Assembly (NCBI RefSeq): GCF_049800835.1
Contig: NZ_JBNAFU010000003.1
Location: 124,001-188,000, forward strand
Length of the DNA stretch: 64,000 bases
Source of the DNA: Dinoroseobacter sp049800835
GTDB taxonomy: Bacteria; Pseudomonadota; Alphaproteobacteria; Rhodobacterales; Rhodobacteraceae
Reading direction: 5' to 3'
Shown here: positions 42,951 to 52,557 of the stretch, piece after piece
How positions within the stretch are numbered: position 1 is the first letter of the stretch
Layout of the letters: each line of letters opens with the position of its first letter
The notes under the pieces: model-generated
What the model saw: only the letters and a program-made list of their open reading frames with translations
Told to the model about the DNA's origin: nothing
Databases searched by the model: none
Position numbers and translations under genes: made by a program

Positions 42951-44948
42951 CTACTCCGCAGGGGTGGCTTGCGGCGGCGGGGCCGCCTTTGACCGGCGCG
43001 GTGCACCCACACGCAAGCGGCGGTCCGTAAGCGAGAAGCACCCGCCGATCACAAGGAACACTGTTCCGATCCAGAGAAAATTGACGAACGGCTCATACAG
43101 AACCCGCAAGGTCCACTGGCCTGACGCCTGGTCCGCTGCTGGCTCTCCGATCGTGACGTAGAGATCCCCTGCGAGCGTGGAGCGGATGGCGCTTTCGGTC
43201 GTCTGCATCTGTGCCACCGGGTACCAGCGGCGCTCCGGATCTAGGGTCGTGATCATCTCTCCGTCGCGGAAGACTGTCAGGCTGCCCATGTCCGACACGT
43301 AGTTCGGCCCGCGCACGCGCGCGACACCGTCAAACCGCACTTCGAACCCAGCGACCTCGACGACGGTGCCCGGACCCGCAAAGAGCACTTGCTCTTCTTT
43401 CCAGGCAGAGGACCCGACCATGCCGAGGATCAACAGGGCCACACCCATATGCGCGAGCGTCATACCGTGGGCTGCACGCGGCAGGTTTCTCGCACGGCGT
43501 ATGCTTTCGGCAAACGGAACCGCTCCCAGCTTGATCCGAGACGTCCACTCCCGTGCGCAGGCGATGAACAACCAGCCGCCCACACCCATGGCTATGATCG
43601 CCATCACCGGGCCATCCGTATCGCGCCACCATGCCCACAGCGCTGCTGCCAGGGCCACCGCCATCGCAAGCTTGAGGCGCTGCAAAGCCCCCGGCAAATC
43701 CGCGCGTTTCCAACTCATGAACGGGCCCAGTCCCATCAGGAACACCAGAGGCAGCATCAGCGGTATGAAGGCCGCGTTGAAGAAAGGTGGGCCGACGGAG
43801 ATCTTGTCGCCGGTTATGGCCTCCAGAAACAGCGGGTACAGGGTGCCGAATAGCACTGCCGCTGTCGCCGTAGCCAGCAACAGGTTGTTCATCAACAAAC
43901 CTGCCTCTCGGGAGATCGGCGTGAAAAGACCACCACCTTCAAGTTGAGGTGCGCGCCATGCGTAGAGCGCCAGCGACCCCCCGATCGAAATGCCAAGCAA
44001 GCCCAGAATGTAGACGCCGCGCTCCGGATCCACCGCAAACGCGTGCACCGATGTCAGCAAGCCAGACCGCACGATGAACGTGCCCAGCAAGGATAAAGAG
44101 AAGGTCAGGATCGCCAGGAGGATCGTCCAGCTTTTGAACGTGTCGCGTTTCTCGGTCACGATTGCGGAGTGCAACAGGGCCGTGCCCAAAAGCCATGGCA
44201 TGAACGAGACGTTCTCTACCGGGTCCCAGAACCACCAGCCGCCCCAGCCAAGCTCGTAATAGGCCCACCAGGAGCCAAGTGCGATGCCGCCGGTCAGGCT
44301 GATCCAGGCCGCCAGGGTCCAGGGGCGGACCCAGCGGGCCCACGCCGGGTCAACGCGGCCTTCAATAAGCGCAGCCACGGCGAAGGAGAACACGATCGAG
44401 AAGCCAACATAACCAAGGTACAACAGCGGGGGATGCAGCGCGAGGCCGATATCCTGCAACAGCGGGTTGAGGTCATTTCCGTCCATCGGCGGCGGATACA
44501 TCCGGTCGAACGGGTTCGACGTGAAAATCATGAAGGATAGAAACCCGACCGATATCCATGCCTGCACGGACAGCGTGCGCGCCTTTAGGCTTGCGGGAAT
44601 ATTCTTGCCGAGCAAGGCGACCCCGGCTCCGAAAATCGCAAGTATCAACACCCAAAGCAGCAAGGAACCTTCGTGACTGCCCCATGTTCCGGCGACCTTG
44701 TAGAGCATCGGCTTGAGAGAGTGAGAGTTCGCAACGACATTCACGACTGTGAAGTCCGAAACGATGAAGGATCGCATCAGCGCTGCAAATGCAACGGCCA
44801 GAAGAAAACACTGCACCAACGCCGTAGGGATGGCGCTTTGCATCCACATCACCTTGCCGCGTGACGCGCCGAGGATCGGCAACACCGACTGCACAAGCGC
44901 GGCGGCCAGCGCCAGCATCAGGGCAAATTGACCAATCTCTGGAATCAT
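42951..44948 (-). CDS. ccmF: Haem lyase subunit CcmF
   Basis: CcmF is the large membrane subunit that attaches haem to apocytochrome c. The 665-residue protein has many membrane helices and the tryptophan-rich signature WGGWWFWDPVENVSFMPWL, plus the histidines expected near LALHPPLLYLG and GSHEGS. The ATG at 44948 follows AGGAGG by seven bases; an upstream in-frame start is unlikely. ccmE, usually found immediately upstream, is not here; instead there is a 278-bp gap and an orphan gene on the other strand. Confidence 0.95.
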   Translation of the reverse strand: MIPEIGQFALMLALAAALVQSVLPILGASRGKVMWMQSAIPTALVQCFLLAVAFAALMRSFIVSDFTVVNVVANSHSLKPMLYKVAGTWGSHEGSLLLWVLILAIFGAGVALLGKNIPASLKARTLSVQAWISVGFLSFMIFTSNPFDRMYPPPMDGNDLNPLLQDIGLALHPPLLYLGYVGFSIVFSFAVAALIEGRVDPAWARWVRPWTLAAWISLTGGIALGSWWAYYELGWGGWWFWDPVENVSFMPWLLGTALLHSAIVTEKRDTFKSWTILLAILTFSLSLLGTFIVRSGLLTSVHAFAVDPERGVYILGLLGISIGGSLALYAWRAPQLEGGGLFTPISREAGLLMNNLLLATATAAVLFGTLYPLFLEAITGDKISVGPPFFNAAFIPLMLPLVFLMGLGPFMSWKRADLPGALQRLKLAMAVALAAALWAWWRDTDGPVMAIIAMGVGGWLFIACAREWTSRIKLGAVPFAESIRRARNLPRAAHGMTLAHMGVALLILGMVGSSAWKEEQVLFAGPGTVVEVAGFEVRFDGVARVRGPNYVSDMGSLTVFRDGEMITTLDPERRWYPVAQMQTTESAIRSTLAGDLYVTIGEPAADQASGQWTLRVLYEPFVNFLWIGTVFLVIGGCFSLTDRRLRVGAPRRSKAAPPPQATPAE

Positions 44949-45226
44949 CGCGTGTCCTCCTTGGCCAAGTTTGGCGGTTTCAGCAGCCGAAAGGTCAACC
45001 GGACCCGATGGCACGCCGTGTCACACTCGCGTGACAGCCTCCTCTTGCCAGATGCGGCAAAGATAGGGAAGCAACCACCCGCGCGCCACGGATTCCGATG
45101 AAACTGCGACAAAGGTGCAAGGAAAATACGGGTTTCGCCGCCATGCTGAAGCCCCATTCATCTATACCACTATGATCAAACCCGACGGCCGCTGGACTGG
45201 CCCAATCGAAAAACAAGAGCGGCGCG

Positions 45227-45787
45227 ATGCATCCTCCACCGAAAAAAAGCTTAGCGCGGGTTTGGCTGTGCTTGCTTGGTGTGTTTCTGCTTAGCCTCGC
45301 TTACCCGCTCGAAACGACCGCTTTCGTCGCTGAAAACCCTCGCGACCTGTTCCGCTTGGAAGCTTGGCAGGCCCACTTCGCGAAACTCGACGAGTTTTAT
45401 GGCAACCCTGAAGCAGTAGACGCTTTAGCGGCAACCATTGTTATTCAAAAGCTGATAGCCATTCTTGGACTGTCTTGGTTGATGGTCTTCTTGATGCAAG
45501 CAATGCGCTTCAAACACGGACCTCACGGTTCTTTGGTTCGAGATGGAAGCTTCGGTTTCAAGCTTGTTCCCTTACTCCAAGTAGTAGCTGCGACTATTTT
45601 GTTTGTTCCAATTAGCTTCGACCCCACGAACGATGGATCACGACTTCATGGTATGCCAATCGCCATTTTTCAGTTTGCGTACGCGTCAACCACCAGCTGC
45701 TTTGCATCATTTTCCGCAGGCTGTCTTTTAGACCCTAGGTACGTACAAGGCGCGTTTCCGGGAATGTTCAAACAAAAACCCCAGTAA
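45227..45787 (+). CDS. Orphan membrane protein of unknown function
   Basis: The 186-residue protein has three or four hydrophobic segments (for example LARVWLCLLGVFLLSLAYPL, VIQKLIAILGLSWLMVFLM and VPLLQVVAATILFVPI). I do not recognise it. Base composition is visibly lower in GC than its neighbours and codon use is different (many TTT, TTA and AAA), no strong ribosome site precedes the ATG, and it lies alone between ccmF and an oppositely oriented EVE gene. This suggests a transferred gene. It might still be a genuine small membrane protein. Confidence 0.6.
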   Translation: MHPPPKKSLARVWLCLLGVFLLSLAYPLETTAFVAENPRDLFRLEAWQAHFAKLDEFYGNPEAVDALAATIVIQKLIAILGLSWLMVFLMQAMRFKHGPHGSLVRDGSFGFKLVPLLQVVAATILFVPISFDPTNDGSRLHGMPIAIFQFAYASTTSCFASFSAGCLLDPRYVQGAFPGMFKQKPQ

Positions 45788-45802
45788 AATCGCGTGCAGC
45801 AG

Positions 45803-46225
45803 TTATTGAGGTGCAACCCCGCCCATCTCACACACGATCCGCCATTCGGCCTCGGTCACGGGCTGTACGGACAGGCGTGAGTTGTTGACCAGAACCATCT
45901 CGGCCAACGCCTCGGTTCCCTTGATCTCCTGCAAGGTCACAGGCCGTACAAAGGGGCCAAGCGCGCGGATATCGACGCACTCCCAGCGTGGATCGTCGGT
46001 GGTGCTGTCGGGATGTATCTCAGCGCAGACTTCGACCGTACCGACGACGGCTTTGTCCTTCTGGCTGTGATAGAAGAAGCCTTTGTCCCCCAGCTTCATC
46101 TCGCGCATGAAATTACGTGCCTGGTAGTTGCGCACGCCATCCCATTCCTCGCCAACATCGCCCTTGGCGACCTGTTGATCCCATGACCACGTGTCGGGCT
46201 CGGACTTGAACAGCCAGTATTGCAT
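45803..46225 (-). CDS. EVE-domain protein
   Basis: The 140-residue protein is a single EVE domain: QYWLFKSEPDTWSWDQ at the start, EWDGVRNYQARNFMREM and GDKGFFYHSQ follow, then the C-terminal QPVTEAEW. EVE proteins are PUA-like and bind modified nucleobases. ATG at 46225 overlaps the YciI-like stop by one base. It is the last gene of a leftward string from tsaD; the co-transcription is common in this order. Confidence 0.9.
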   Translation of the reverse strand: MQYWLFKSEPDTWSWDQQVAKGDVGEEWDGVRNYQARNFMREMKLGDKGFFYHSQKDKAVVGTVEVCAEIHPDSTTDDPRWECVDIRALGPFVRPVTLQEIKGTEALAEMVLVNNSRLSVQPVTEAEWRIVCEMGGVAPQ

Positions 46226-46497
46226 CAGCCGATCACCCGGTTCCAATGGCGCAGTTCCACACTCTCAAACAATCCGGCTTTGCCGTAGGGATCGCCCGCG
46301 GCGAAAGCCTGAGCGGCCTCCATGTCTTCCACGTCGAGGATGATCAGAGATCCGCACATCTCGCCGGTGTTGGACAGGAACGGACCAGCCTGCTGCACCA
46401 CGCCCGACGCTTTCAGATACGCGACATGCGCCTCGCGGTTGGCTTTGCGAAGCTCAAGCGCCCCGGGTTTGTCGATGGCGGTCAGGGCAATCAGCAT
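46225..46497 (-). CDS. YciI-like protein
   Basis: The 90-residue protein shows the YciI/YCII fold: LIALTAIDKPGALELR, HVAYL, an AGPFLSNTGEMCGSLIILD segment and FAAGDPYGKAGLFESVELRHW, including the His and Asp-Pro-Tyr residues conserved in the family. Function is unknown, though some members are dehydrochlorinase-like. It starts 1 bp after gpsA and overlaps the EVE gene. Confidence 0.9.
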   Translation of the reverse strand: MLIALTAIDKPGALELRKANREAHVAYLKASGVVQQAGPFLSNTGEMCGSLIILDVEDMEAAQAFAAGDPYGKAGLFESVELRHWNRVIG

Positions 46498-46498
46498 A

Positions 46499-47458
46499 TC
46501 ATTCCTCTCGTAGATCTCGGGACAAAAGGCGTTCCATCGCCTCGCGCAGTGTCAATGTCTCGTCCAGAACTGCCGATACCATCGTGCAGATCGGCATGTC
46601 GAGGCCGTGCTCCGCCGCAAGCTGCGCTACGGCCGCCGCAGTGGCACGCCCTTCCACGGTCAGCCCCTGGGGCAAATCCTCCCCGGCTCCAAGAGCCTTC
46701 CCAAACAGAAAGTTCCGGGATTGCGTAGACGTGGCTGTCAGAACCATGTCTCCGAAACCCGAGAGGCCGAGCAACGTATCCGACCGTGCGCCCATGGCCA
46801 AAGCGAAGCGCTGCATCTCCACAAACCCGCGGGTCATGAGCGCGGCGCGCGCGGACTCGCCCAGACCCGCGCCGATCACGAGACCTGCGGCGATAGCGAC
46901 AACGTTCTTCAGTGCCCCGCCAAGTTCGGCGCCGACGGTATCGGAGGTTCGATACACACGCAGCACATCTGTCGAAAGCGCGCGCTGCAGCACTTTCGCA
47001 TGCGCGGCCTCCGGCGTGGCCAATGTCAGGGCCGTGGGCAAGCCGCGGGCGATGTCCGCCGCGAAACTGGGGCCGGTGAGGATGGCTGGAGCCGCATCCG
47101 GGCAATTTTTTCGGATCACTGCGGTCGGCCCCTGCCCTGTTGCCAGATCAAGGCCCTTGCAACATGCAACCAAGGCTGTACCCGCCGGCGCAGGAACCGC
47201 CGTCACATGACCCGACAGCGCCTGCATCGGCACGGCAAGAAGCCGGGTTTGCGCGGTCAGAGCATCGGGATCGGCCGTTACCACCACATCCTCCGGCAAC
47301 GTGACCTGCGGGAGCCGGGCAACACGGCGGGTGCGGGTCATTGCCTCGGCTTGCTCTGCATCGCGCGCCCAAAGGGTCACCTCACGCCCGGCGCGCGCCA
47401 ACGCAATCGCCAGGGCAGACCCGAAAGCGCCTGCGCCCGTGATATCGACCCGGATCAT
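46499..47458 (-). CDS. gpsA: Glycerol-3-phosphate dehydrogenase [NAD(P)+] GpsA
   Basis: GpsA makes sn-glycerol-3-phosphate from dihydroxyacetone phosphate for phospholipid synthesis. The 319-residue protein has the dinucleotide motif GAGAFGSALA, the KNVVAIAAGLVIGAGLG region with the catalytic lysine, and ARAALMTRGFVEM and LSGFGDMVLT, all typical. The ATG overlaps the tsaD stop (ATGA), so the upstream in-frame start is rejected. Confidence 0.95.
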   Translation of the reverse strand: MIRVDITGAGAFGSALAIALARAGREVTLWARDAEQAEAMTRTRRVARLPQVTLPEDVVVTADPDALTAQTRLLAVPMQALSGHVTAVPAPAGTALVACCKGLDLATGQGPTAVIRKNCPDAAPAILTGPSFAADIARGLPTALTLATPEAAHAKVLQRALSTDVLRVYRTSDTVGAELGGALKNVVAIAAGLVIGAGLGESARAALMTRGFVEMQRFALAMGARSDTLLGLSGFGDMVLTATSTQSRNFLFGKALGAGEDLPQGLTVEGRATAAAVAQLAAEHGLDMPICTMVSAVLDETLTLREAMERLLSRDLREE

Positions 47459-48537
47459 GCCTTCGCCCCTTTTTTGCCGGACCCAAGAAGCGCTGGAGCC
47501 GTCTGGTCCAGCGGCCATCGCGGGCGTGCCGACAGGCCTAGGTCCGACCGTTGTCCGGCGCGGTATGCTTCCGCCCCGGCCCAGGCGATAACTGCGGCGT
47601 TGTCGGTGCAGAACTTCAGCGGCGGGGCCGCAAACGGAACATTCGAAGCCATTGCCAGGGCCTCAAGACCCGCTCGAACGGCCTGATTTGCGGCCACGCC
47701 GCCTGCAACCGCAAACCCGGTGACCTCCGGACAGTTTGCAAGCGCACGATGTGACTTTTCAATCAGGACATCGACAATGCTAGCCTGAAACCCTGCACAC
47801 AAATCGGCGCGATCCTGCGATGTCATCCCACCCTTGTCTGCCACGATCGCGTCGCGCGCGCGCAACAGGGCGGTCTTGAGCCCCGAGAAGGACATATCGC
47901 ACCCGGCCCGATCCAACAGCGGGCGGGGAAACGTATATCGGGTCGGATCGCCGGCTTTTGCAGCAGACTCCACCTCCGGACCCCCGGGCTGCGGCAGCCC
48001 AAGCAATCTTGCTGTTTTGTCGAATGCCTCCCCCGGGGCGTCGTCGATCGTACCCCCCAGACGCACGAACGCCTCGGCCCCGTCAACGCGCAGAAACTGG
48101 CAGTGCCCGCCCGACACCAAGAGCATCAGGTAGGGAAACACGAAATCGTCCGTAAACCGCGGGGTCAGGGCATGTCCTGCAAGGTGGTTCACACCAATGA
48201 AAGGAATGCCTGTCGACACCGATAGGCCTTTTGCAAGCATTACGCCGGACAGAACCCCGCCAATCAGGCCCGGGCCTGCAGTTACGGCAATGAGGTCGAT
48301 ATCGGCGAGCTGCATTTCTGCCCTGTTCAGGGCTTCGGTGACGGCAAGATCAAGTTTTTCAACATGGGCACGGGCTGCAAGCTCCGGGACGACACCGCCG
48401 TATGGCGCGTGCACTTCCGTCTGACCAAACACGACCGACGAGGCAACCTGAGCACTGTCTGAACGCGTGCGCAGAATTGCTGCTGCGGTATCATCGCAAC
48501 TGCTTTCTATCCCTAAAACGGTCAGTTCGTGGCTCAT
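47455..48537 (-). CDS. tsaD: tRNA N6-adenosine threonylcarbamoyltransferase TsaD
   Basis: TsaD transfers the threonylcarbamoyl group to A37 of ANN-decoding tRNAs. Motifs are LGIESSCDDT at the N-terminus, metal-binding histidines in GVNHLAGHAL, LVSGGHCQFL and FAVAGGVAANQAVR. ATG at 48537 follows AAGGTG and gives 361 residues, close to the usual length; a start 30 codons upstream would overlap the hemD leader. It heads tsaD-gpsA-yciI-eve and diverges from hemD by 45 bp. Confidence 0.96.
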   Translation of the reverse strand: MSHELTVLGIESSCDDTAAAILRTRSDSAQVASSVVFGQTEVHAPYGGVVPELAARAHVEKLDLAVTEALNRAEMQLADIDLIAVTAGPGLIGGVLSGVMLAKGLSVSTGIPFIGVNHLAGHALTPRFTDDFVFPYLMLLVSGGHCQFLRVDGAEAFVRLGGTIDDAPGEAFDKTARLLGLPQPGGPEVESAAKAGDPTRYTFPRPLLDRAGCDMSFSGLKTALLRARDAIVADKGGMTSQDRADLCAGFQASIVDVLIEKSHRALANCPEVTGFAVAGGVAANQAVRAGLEALAMASNVPFAAPPLKFCTDNAAVIAWAGAEAYRAGQRSDLGLSARPRWPLDQTAPALLGSGKKGAKA

Positions 48538-48582
48538 GCGGGCACCTTGCGTGGTGGTCAGACCGCAGGTAACACCGGGACC

Positions 48583-49308
48583 ATGTCCGCACAACACCGC
48601 GTCCCCGTGATCCTGACCCGTGCCCAAGCACAGTCAGAGCGATTTGCGAAGACGCTGCCCGACAGCACGCGCGCGGTGTTCAGCCCCTTGCTCGAAATGG
48701 ATTTTCACCGTTTGTCGGAGGCGATTTTACCGCAAGAGACACTTCTTTTCACGTCAGAGAACGGCGTTGCGGCACTGGTCGCGCAAGACGGAGGAACACG
48801 CGGTCAAAAGGCGCTCTGCGTCGGGGACAGGACCGCGCAAGCGGCGCGTGCTGCCGGGTTCGATGCCCGGAGCGCGCGCGGCACCGCCGATGATCTGGTG
48901 CAAATGGCGGCGCACGCGCCGGGCCCGTTTGTCCACATCCACGGGGCGCATACGCGGGGCGATGTCACTGCGCGCCTGATCGGTGCAGGCAAGTCCTGCC
49001 GCGCGCTTTGCCTCTACACTCAACAGGCCCGTCCGCTGACGCCGGAGGCTCTGAGCGTACTGACAGGGAACACACCCTCGCTCGTTCCGCTGTTCTCGCC
49101 CCGGACGGCAGCGCTTTTCCGGGCCGCCTGTCCGTCTGCCCCAAAGGCGCATCTGATTTGCCTGAGCAAAGCCGTTTCAAAACAGGTGACAGACGGGCGC
49201 TACGCGGTGTGCAAAACTGCCGCGCGCCCTGACGCCAAGGCGCTGCACGCGCTGCTCTGTCAAGAATTAAAGGCCATTCGCCTTGAGACGGGAGGGGCGT
49301 CTGGTTAG
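48583..49308 (+). CDS. hemD: Uroporphyrinogen-III synthase HemD
   Basis: HemD cyclises hydroxymethylbilane to uroporphyrinogen III. The 241-residue sequence shows the family pattern in a divergent form: VPVILTRAQAQSERFA, LLFTSENGVAAL, the GDRTAQAARAAGF region and ALCLYTQQARPL. Low conservation is normal. The ATG at 48583 leaves 45 bp to tsaD. It is followed by mitofilin and hemY, the usual alphaproteobacterial order; hemC is not in the window. Confidence 0.87.
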   Translation: MSAQHRVPVILTRAQAQSERFAKTLPDSTRAVFSPLLEMDFHRLSEAILPQETLLFTSENGVAALVAQDGGTRGQKALCVGDRTAQAARAAGFDARSARGTADDLVQMAAHAPGPFVHIHGAHTRGDVTARLIGAGKSCRALCLYTQQARPLTPEALSVLTGNTPSLVPLFSPRTAALFRAACPSAPKAHLICLSKAVSKQVTDGRYAVCKTAARPDAKALHALLCQELKAIRLETGGASG

Positions 49309-49362
49309 CATGTCGCTGGTGCGTTTCTGGGTTGGAGGATTCGCACGGCCCCAGGAAGTTGT

Positions 49363-50805
49363 ATGAGGATGCCCCCTGTGTCTGATCCAAAGTCGAAACC
49401 CGAAACCGAGACGCCCGACGGATTGGAGACAGACGCCAACGCGCCTGAGACAACGCAAAACACGTCTGCGAAGGCTGGAGATCGCGATCCCACCGACGTT
49501 GAACCGGAGACACCACTTGGGCCAGACGATACCGAAACCGACCTTAGCTCCAGCGAGACCGACGATATGGTCGCCGACCGAGACGGGAAACCCCACGAGG
49601 CGTCCGAGGAACCTGAGATCGAGGACGCCGAACTCGTTAACGAGGCAACCGAAGCTGCGTCGGACAAGGTCGATGCCGCGACCGAAAACGACACCATACA
49701 CGGCCCAGAACCGGAGCTCGAGCCAGACGTCGCCCGGAACGAAACGCCTCCCGCGGCGGTCGCACCGCAGCAGGAAAAGCGCAGCGGATTCTTCGCGCCG
49801 TTCCTCGGCGGTGTCGTCGCCGCAGGCCTCGGTTTCGGATTGTGCTACTATTTGATTGATCAGGGTGTCCTGTCCGCTGGGGATGTCGAAACATTTGAAG
49901 AAGAGCGTGCGCAGATCAGCGCATTGGAAGACCAGATCGCCTCCGTGCGCGGTCTGGTGTCCGACATGAACACCGAAGATCCACGCATCGGCCCGCTCGG
50001 CGATGGACTTGCCGCCGTACAGACGACCATTGTAGAAGTTCAGGCCGAGGTCGGTGAACTCCAGTCCGAAATCGAAGCGCAAACCGGGCTCTTGTCTGGA
50101 ATGCAATCGGAATTGGACGCAATAGCCGAAATGCCCGTTGAAAGCTCAGACGCGAGCAGCGCGGCAGTTGCGGCCCTTCAAGCGCGGCTTCAGGAACAGC
50201 AAAACGCAAACGCCGAGATGCAGGCCCAGCTGCAAGAGATGGCTGCACAAGCACGGGCTGAGATGGACGAGGTGCGCAACCGGGCCGGCGCCTTGCAGCA
50301 GGAAACGCAAGCCGCCGTGGACGAGGCAACCAATCGCGCCGCTTTGGCGAACATAACGTCCGCTTTGGAAAGTGGTACACCGCTGGCGCCGTCGCTGGCG
50401 AGCATCACCGTCCCGGTGCCCGATGCGCTTACGGCCGTTTCTGAGACCGGCGTTTCGACCGTGTTGGAGTTGCAGCGCGGGTTTCCCGCAGCGGCGCGCG
50501 CCGGATTGAGCGAGTCGTTGAAAGTCACCGTCGGCGATGCGCCGACCGATCGTTTCATGGCCTTCCTTCAGGCGCAGGTGGGTGCACGATCGCTCGAGGC
50601 CCGCGAGGGTGATGACCCGGATGCCGTTCTGGCACGCGCTCAGGAAGCTGTCTCCAGTGCACAATTCGACGTCGTCCTGACCGAACTTGCGACCTTGCCC
50701 GCCGAAGGGCAGGCCGCGATGGCTGACTGGATCGCTGACGCGCAAGCCCGCGTCGATGCCGTGGCCGCGCGTGACGCGCTCGCCGCTGAACTGATTTCGA
50801 ACTGA
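49363..50805 (+). CDS. Mitofilin-like inner membrane protein (COG4223)
   Basis: Residues 1-135 are highly acidic and disordered, residues about 140-165 form one membrane helix (FLGGVVAAGLGFGLCYYLI), the middle is a long coiled coil and the C-terminus resembles the mitofilin signature region (VLELQRGFPAAARAGLSES and QAQVGARSLEAREGDDPDAVL). These bacterial relatives of Mic60 shape inner membranes in alphaproteobacteria. An ATG two codons later is also possible. It sits between hemD and hemY. Confidence 0.88.
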   Translation: MRMPPVSDPKSKPETETPDGLETDANAPETTQNTSAKAGDRDPTDVEPETPLGPDDTETDLSSSETDDMVADRDGKPHEASEEPEIEDAELVNEATEAASDKVDAATENDTIHGPEPELEPDVARNETPPAAVAPQQEKRSGFFAPFLGGVVAAGLGFGLCYYLIDQGVLSAGDVETFEEERAQISALEDQIASVRGLVSDMNTEDPRIGPLGDGLAAVQTTIVEVQAEVGELQSEIEAQTGLLSGMQSELDAIAEMPVESSDASSAAVAALQARLQEQQNANAEMQAQLQEMAAQARAEMDEVRNRAGALQQETQAAVDEATNRAALANITSALESGTPLAPSLASITVPVPDALTAVSETGVSTVLELQRGFPAAARAGLSESLKVTVGDAPTDRFMAFLQAQVGARSLEAREGDDPDAVLARAQEAVSSAQFDVVLTELATLPAEGQAAMADWIADAQARVDAVAARDALAAELISN

Positions 50806-50815
50806 GGGCGCGCAC

Positions 50816-52315
50816 ATGCTTTGGTCATTGATTAAAATTCTTCTGTTTGTCGTGCTAGTCGCGGCGTTGACCTTCGGGGCAACATTTCTTTCGGAAACCG
50901 GTGAAACGATCCGGATAACCGTTGCAGCGACGGAATTCACACTGACGCCTTTGGCGGCGGTCATCCTGATGCTCGTTCTGCTGGGGTCCGCGTGGCTTCT
51001 TTTCAAACTTGCCGGGCTCATCTTGGCATGTTTGAAATTTCTGAACGGCGATGAAACTGCCATTTCCCGTTATTTCAGCCGCAATCGGGAGCGCAAGGGG
51101 TTCGAAGCCATGGCCCAAGGCATGAATGCCCTTGCAGCCGGTGATCCGCGCACCGCGATGTCGAAGGCGATGCGGGCAGAGCGCTATCTGCACCGTCCGG
51201 AATTGACGAACCTTCTGATGGCGCAGGCTGCGGAGAGCTCCGGTGACAAGCAAAAGGCTTCCGAGGTCTATAAATCCATGCTTACCGAGGATCAGACGAA
51301 GTTCATCGGTGTGCGGGGATTACTCTCCCAGAAGCTTGACGAAGGCGATACCGCGACCGCCTACGCGCTGGCTCAGAAAGCGTTCGCCTTAAAACCGCGA
51401 AACGCGGAAATGCAGGATACACTGTTGCGTCTGCAGGCCGGAGCCGAGGATTGGGCAGGGGCACGCAAGACCCTGGCAGCAAAACTTAAGTCGGGCACCC
51501 TGCCGCGCGATGTTCACAAGCGCCGTGATGCTGTCCTTGCCTACTGCGAGGCTGAAGACTGCATCGCGTCCGGTGATACCGCCAAGGCGACGACGCTTGC
51601 CGCGGATGCCAACAAACTGTCACCGTCGTTCGTGCCTGCGGCGGCCCTGACCGCTCGGACCCAAACCGCTGCAGGGCAAGGTCGGGCGGCGGCCAAAACC
51701 ATCAAGAAAGCCTGGGCGGAAGCCCCACATCCGGAACTGGCGGCAGCCTATGCCGAAATCGATCCGAAGGAAACGGAAGCTGCACGAATCAAACGCTTCG
51801 AGCAGTTGGTCAAGCCCAACCCAAATCATCTGGAATCGAAGCTCGTGATGGCGGAATTGTTCATCGCAGCAGAGGATTTTCCAGCAGCCCGTCGGGCGTT
51901 GGGAGACCTCTATGAAACCGCACCGACCGCCCGGTCTCTGACCATCATGGCCGCCATTGAACGCGGCGAAGGCGGATCCGATGCGGTGGTTCGTGGATGG
52001 CTTGCCAAGGCCGTGACGGCGTCGAGAGGACCCCAGTGGACGTGTGGGAACTGCAACAAGATACACAGCAGCTGGGTTCCGGTGTGCAACAACTGCGATG
52101 CCTTCGACAGTCTCGCATGGGTTGAGCCTGCGGAAGACGAGGGCAGCTCGGCGGGATCGGCTGAAATGCTGCCGCTGATCGTAGGTCTTCTGGAGGACGA
52201 CAAAGGCGCGGATGAGCCGGCTGACAGCAACGTCGTTGACATCACCCCAAACGCCGATGCCGCCGAGGCGTCCGACGCGGACACCATGGAGAAAAATAGG
52301 GCTTCCGCTTCCTGA
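50816..52315 (+). CDS. hemY: HemY-like TPR membrane protein with C-terminal zinc ribbon
   Basis: The N-terminus has two membrane helices (LIKILLFVVLVAALTFGA and LAAVILMLVLLGSAWLLF) and the HemY_N motif, followed by TPR repeats. At residues 410-427 it has a four-cysteine site, CGNC (C410, C413) and CNNC (C424, C427), reminiscent of the rubredoxin-like domain of LapB/YciM. The protein is unrelated to protoporphyrinogen oxidase HemY of Gram-positives. It starts 10 bp after mitofilin. Confidence 0.9.
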   Translation: MLWSLIKILLFVVLVAALTFGATFLSETGETIRITVAATEFTLTPLAAVILMLVLLGSAWLLFKLAGLILACLKFLNGDETAISRYFSRNRERKGFEAMAQGMNALAAGDPRTAMSKAMRAERYLHRPELTNLLMAQAAESSGDKQKASEVYKSMLTEDQTKFIGVRGLLSQKLDEGDTATAYALAQKAFALKPRNAEMQDTLLRLQAGAEDWAGARKTLAAKLKSGTLPRDVHKRRDAVLAYCEAEDCIASGDTAKATTLAADANKLSPSFVPAAALTARTQTAAGQGRAAAKTIKKAWAEAPHPELAAAYAEIDPKETEAARIKRFEQLVKPNPNHLESKLVMAELFIAAEDFPAARRALGDLYETAPTARSLTIMAAIERGEGGSDAVVRGWLAKAVTASRGPQWTCGNCNKIHSSWVPVCNNCDAFDSLAWVEPAEDEGSSAGSAEMLPLIVGLLEDDKGADEPADSNVVDITPNADAAEASDADTMEKNRASAS

Positions 52316-52346
52316 AACTCGGTGCTAGGACGCGCGTCACCAAAAC

Positions 52347-52422
52347 GCCGCTGTAGCTCAGATGGTAGAGCACGTCATTCGTAATGATGGGGTCGGGGGT
52401 TCGAGTCCCTTCAGCGGCACCA
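52347..52422 (+). tRNA. tRNA-Thr (anticodon CGT)
   Basis: The 76-base sequence folds as a cloverleaf: acceptor GCCGCTG pairs with CAGCGGC, D arm GCTC/GAGC, anticodon stem CGTCA/TGATG (one G-T pair) with loop TTCGTAA, and a T arm with TTCGAGT. The anticodon CGT reads ACG. The CCA end is encoded. It lies 31 bp after hemY. Confidence 0.95.
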
Positions 52423-52557
52423 GTTTTCTGCCAAGTCAGCTGTCGATGGGTTTGCGTGTTGTGCTCAATGGCCCACAGGCAAATACTTGAAAAGTGGCGG
52501 AAGACTGCTCCTTTTTCGAAACGGGCATCAATCCCGGATTCCCCCGCCCTGCGCCTT

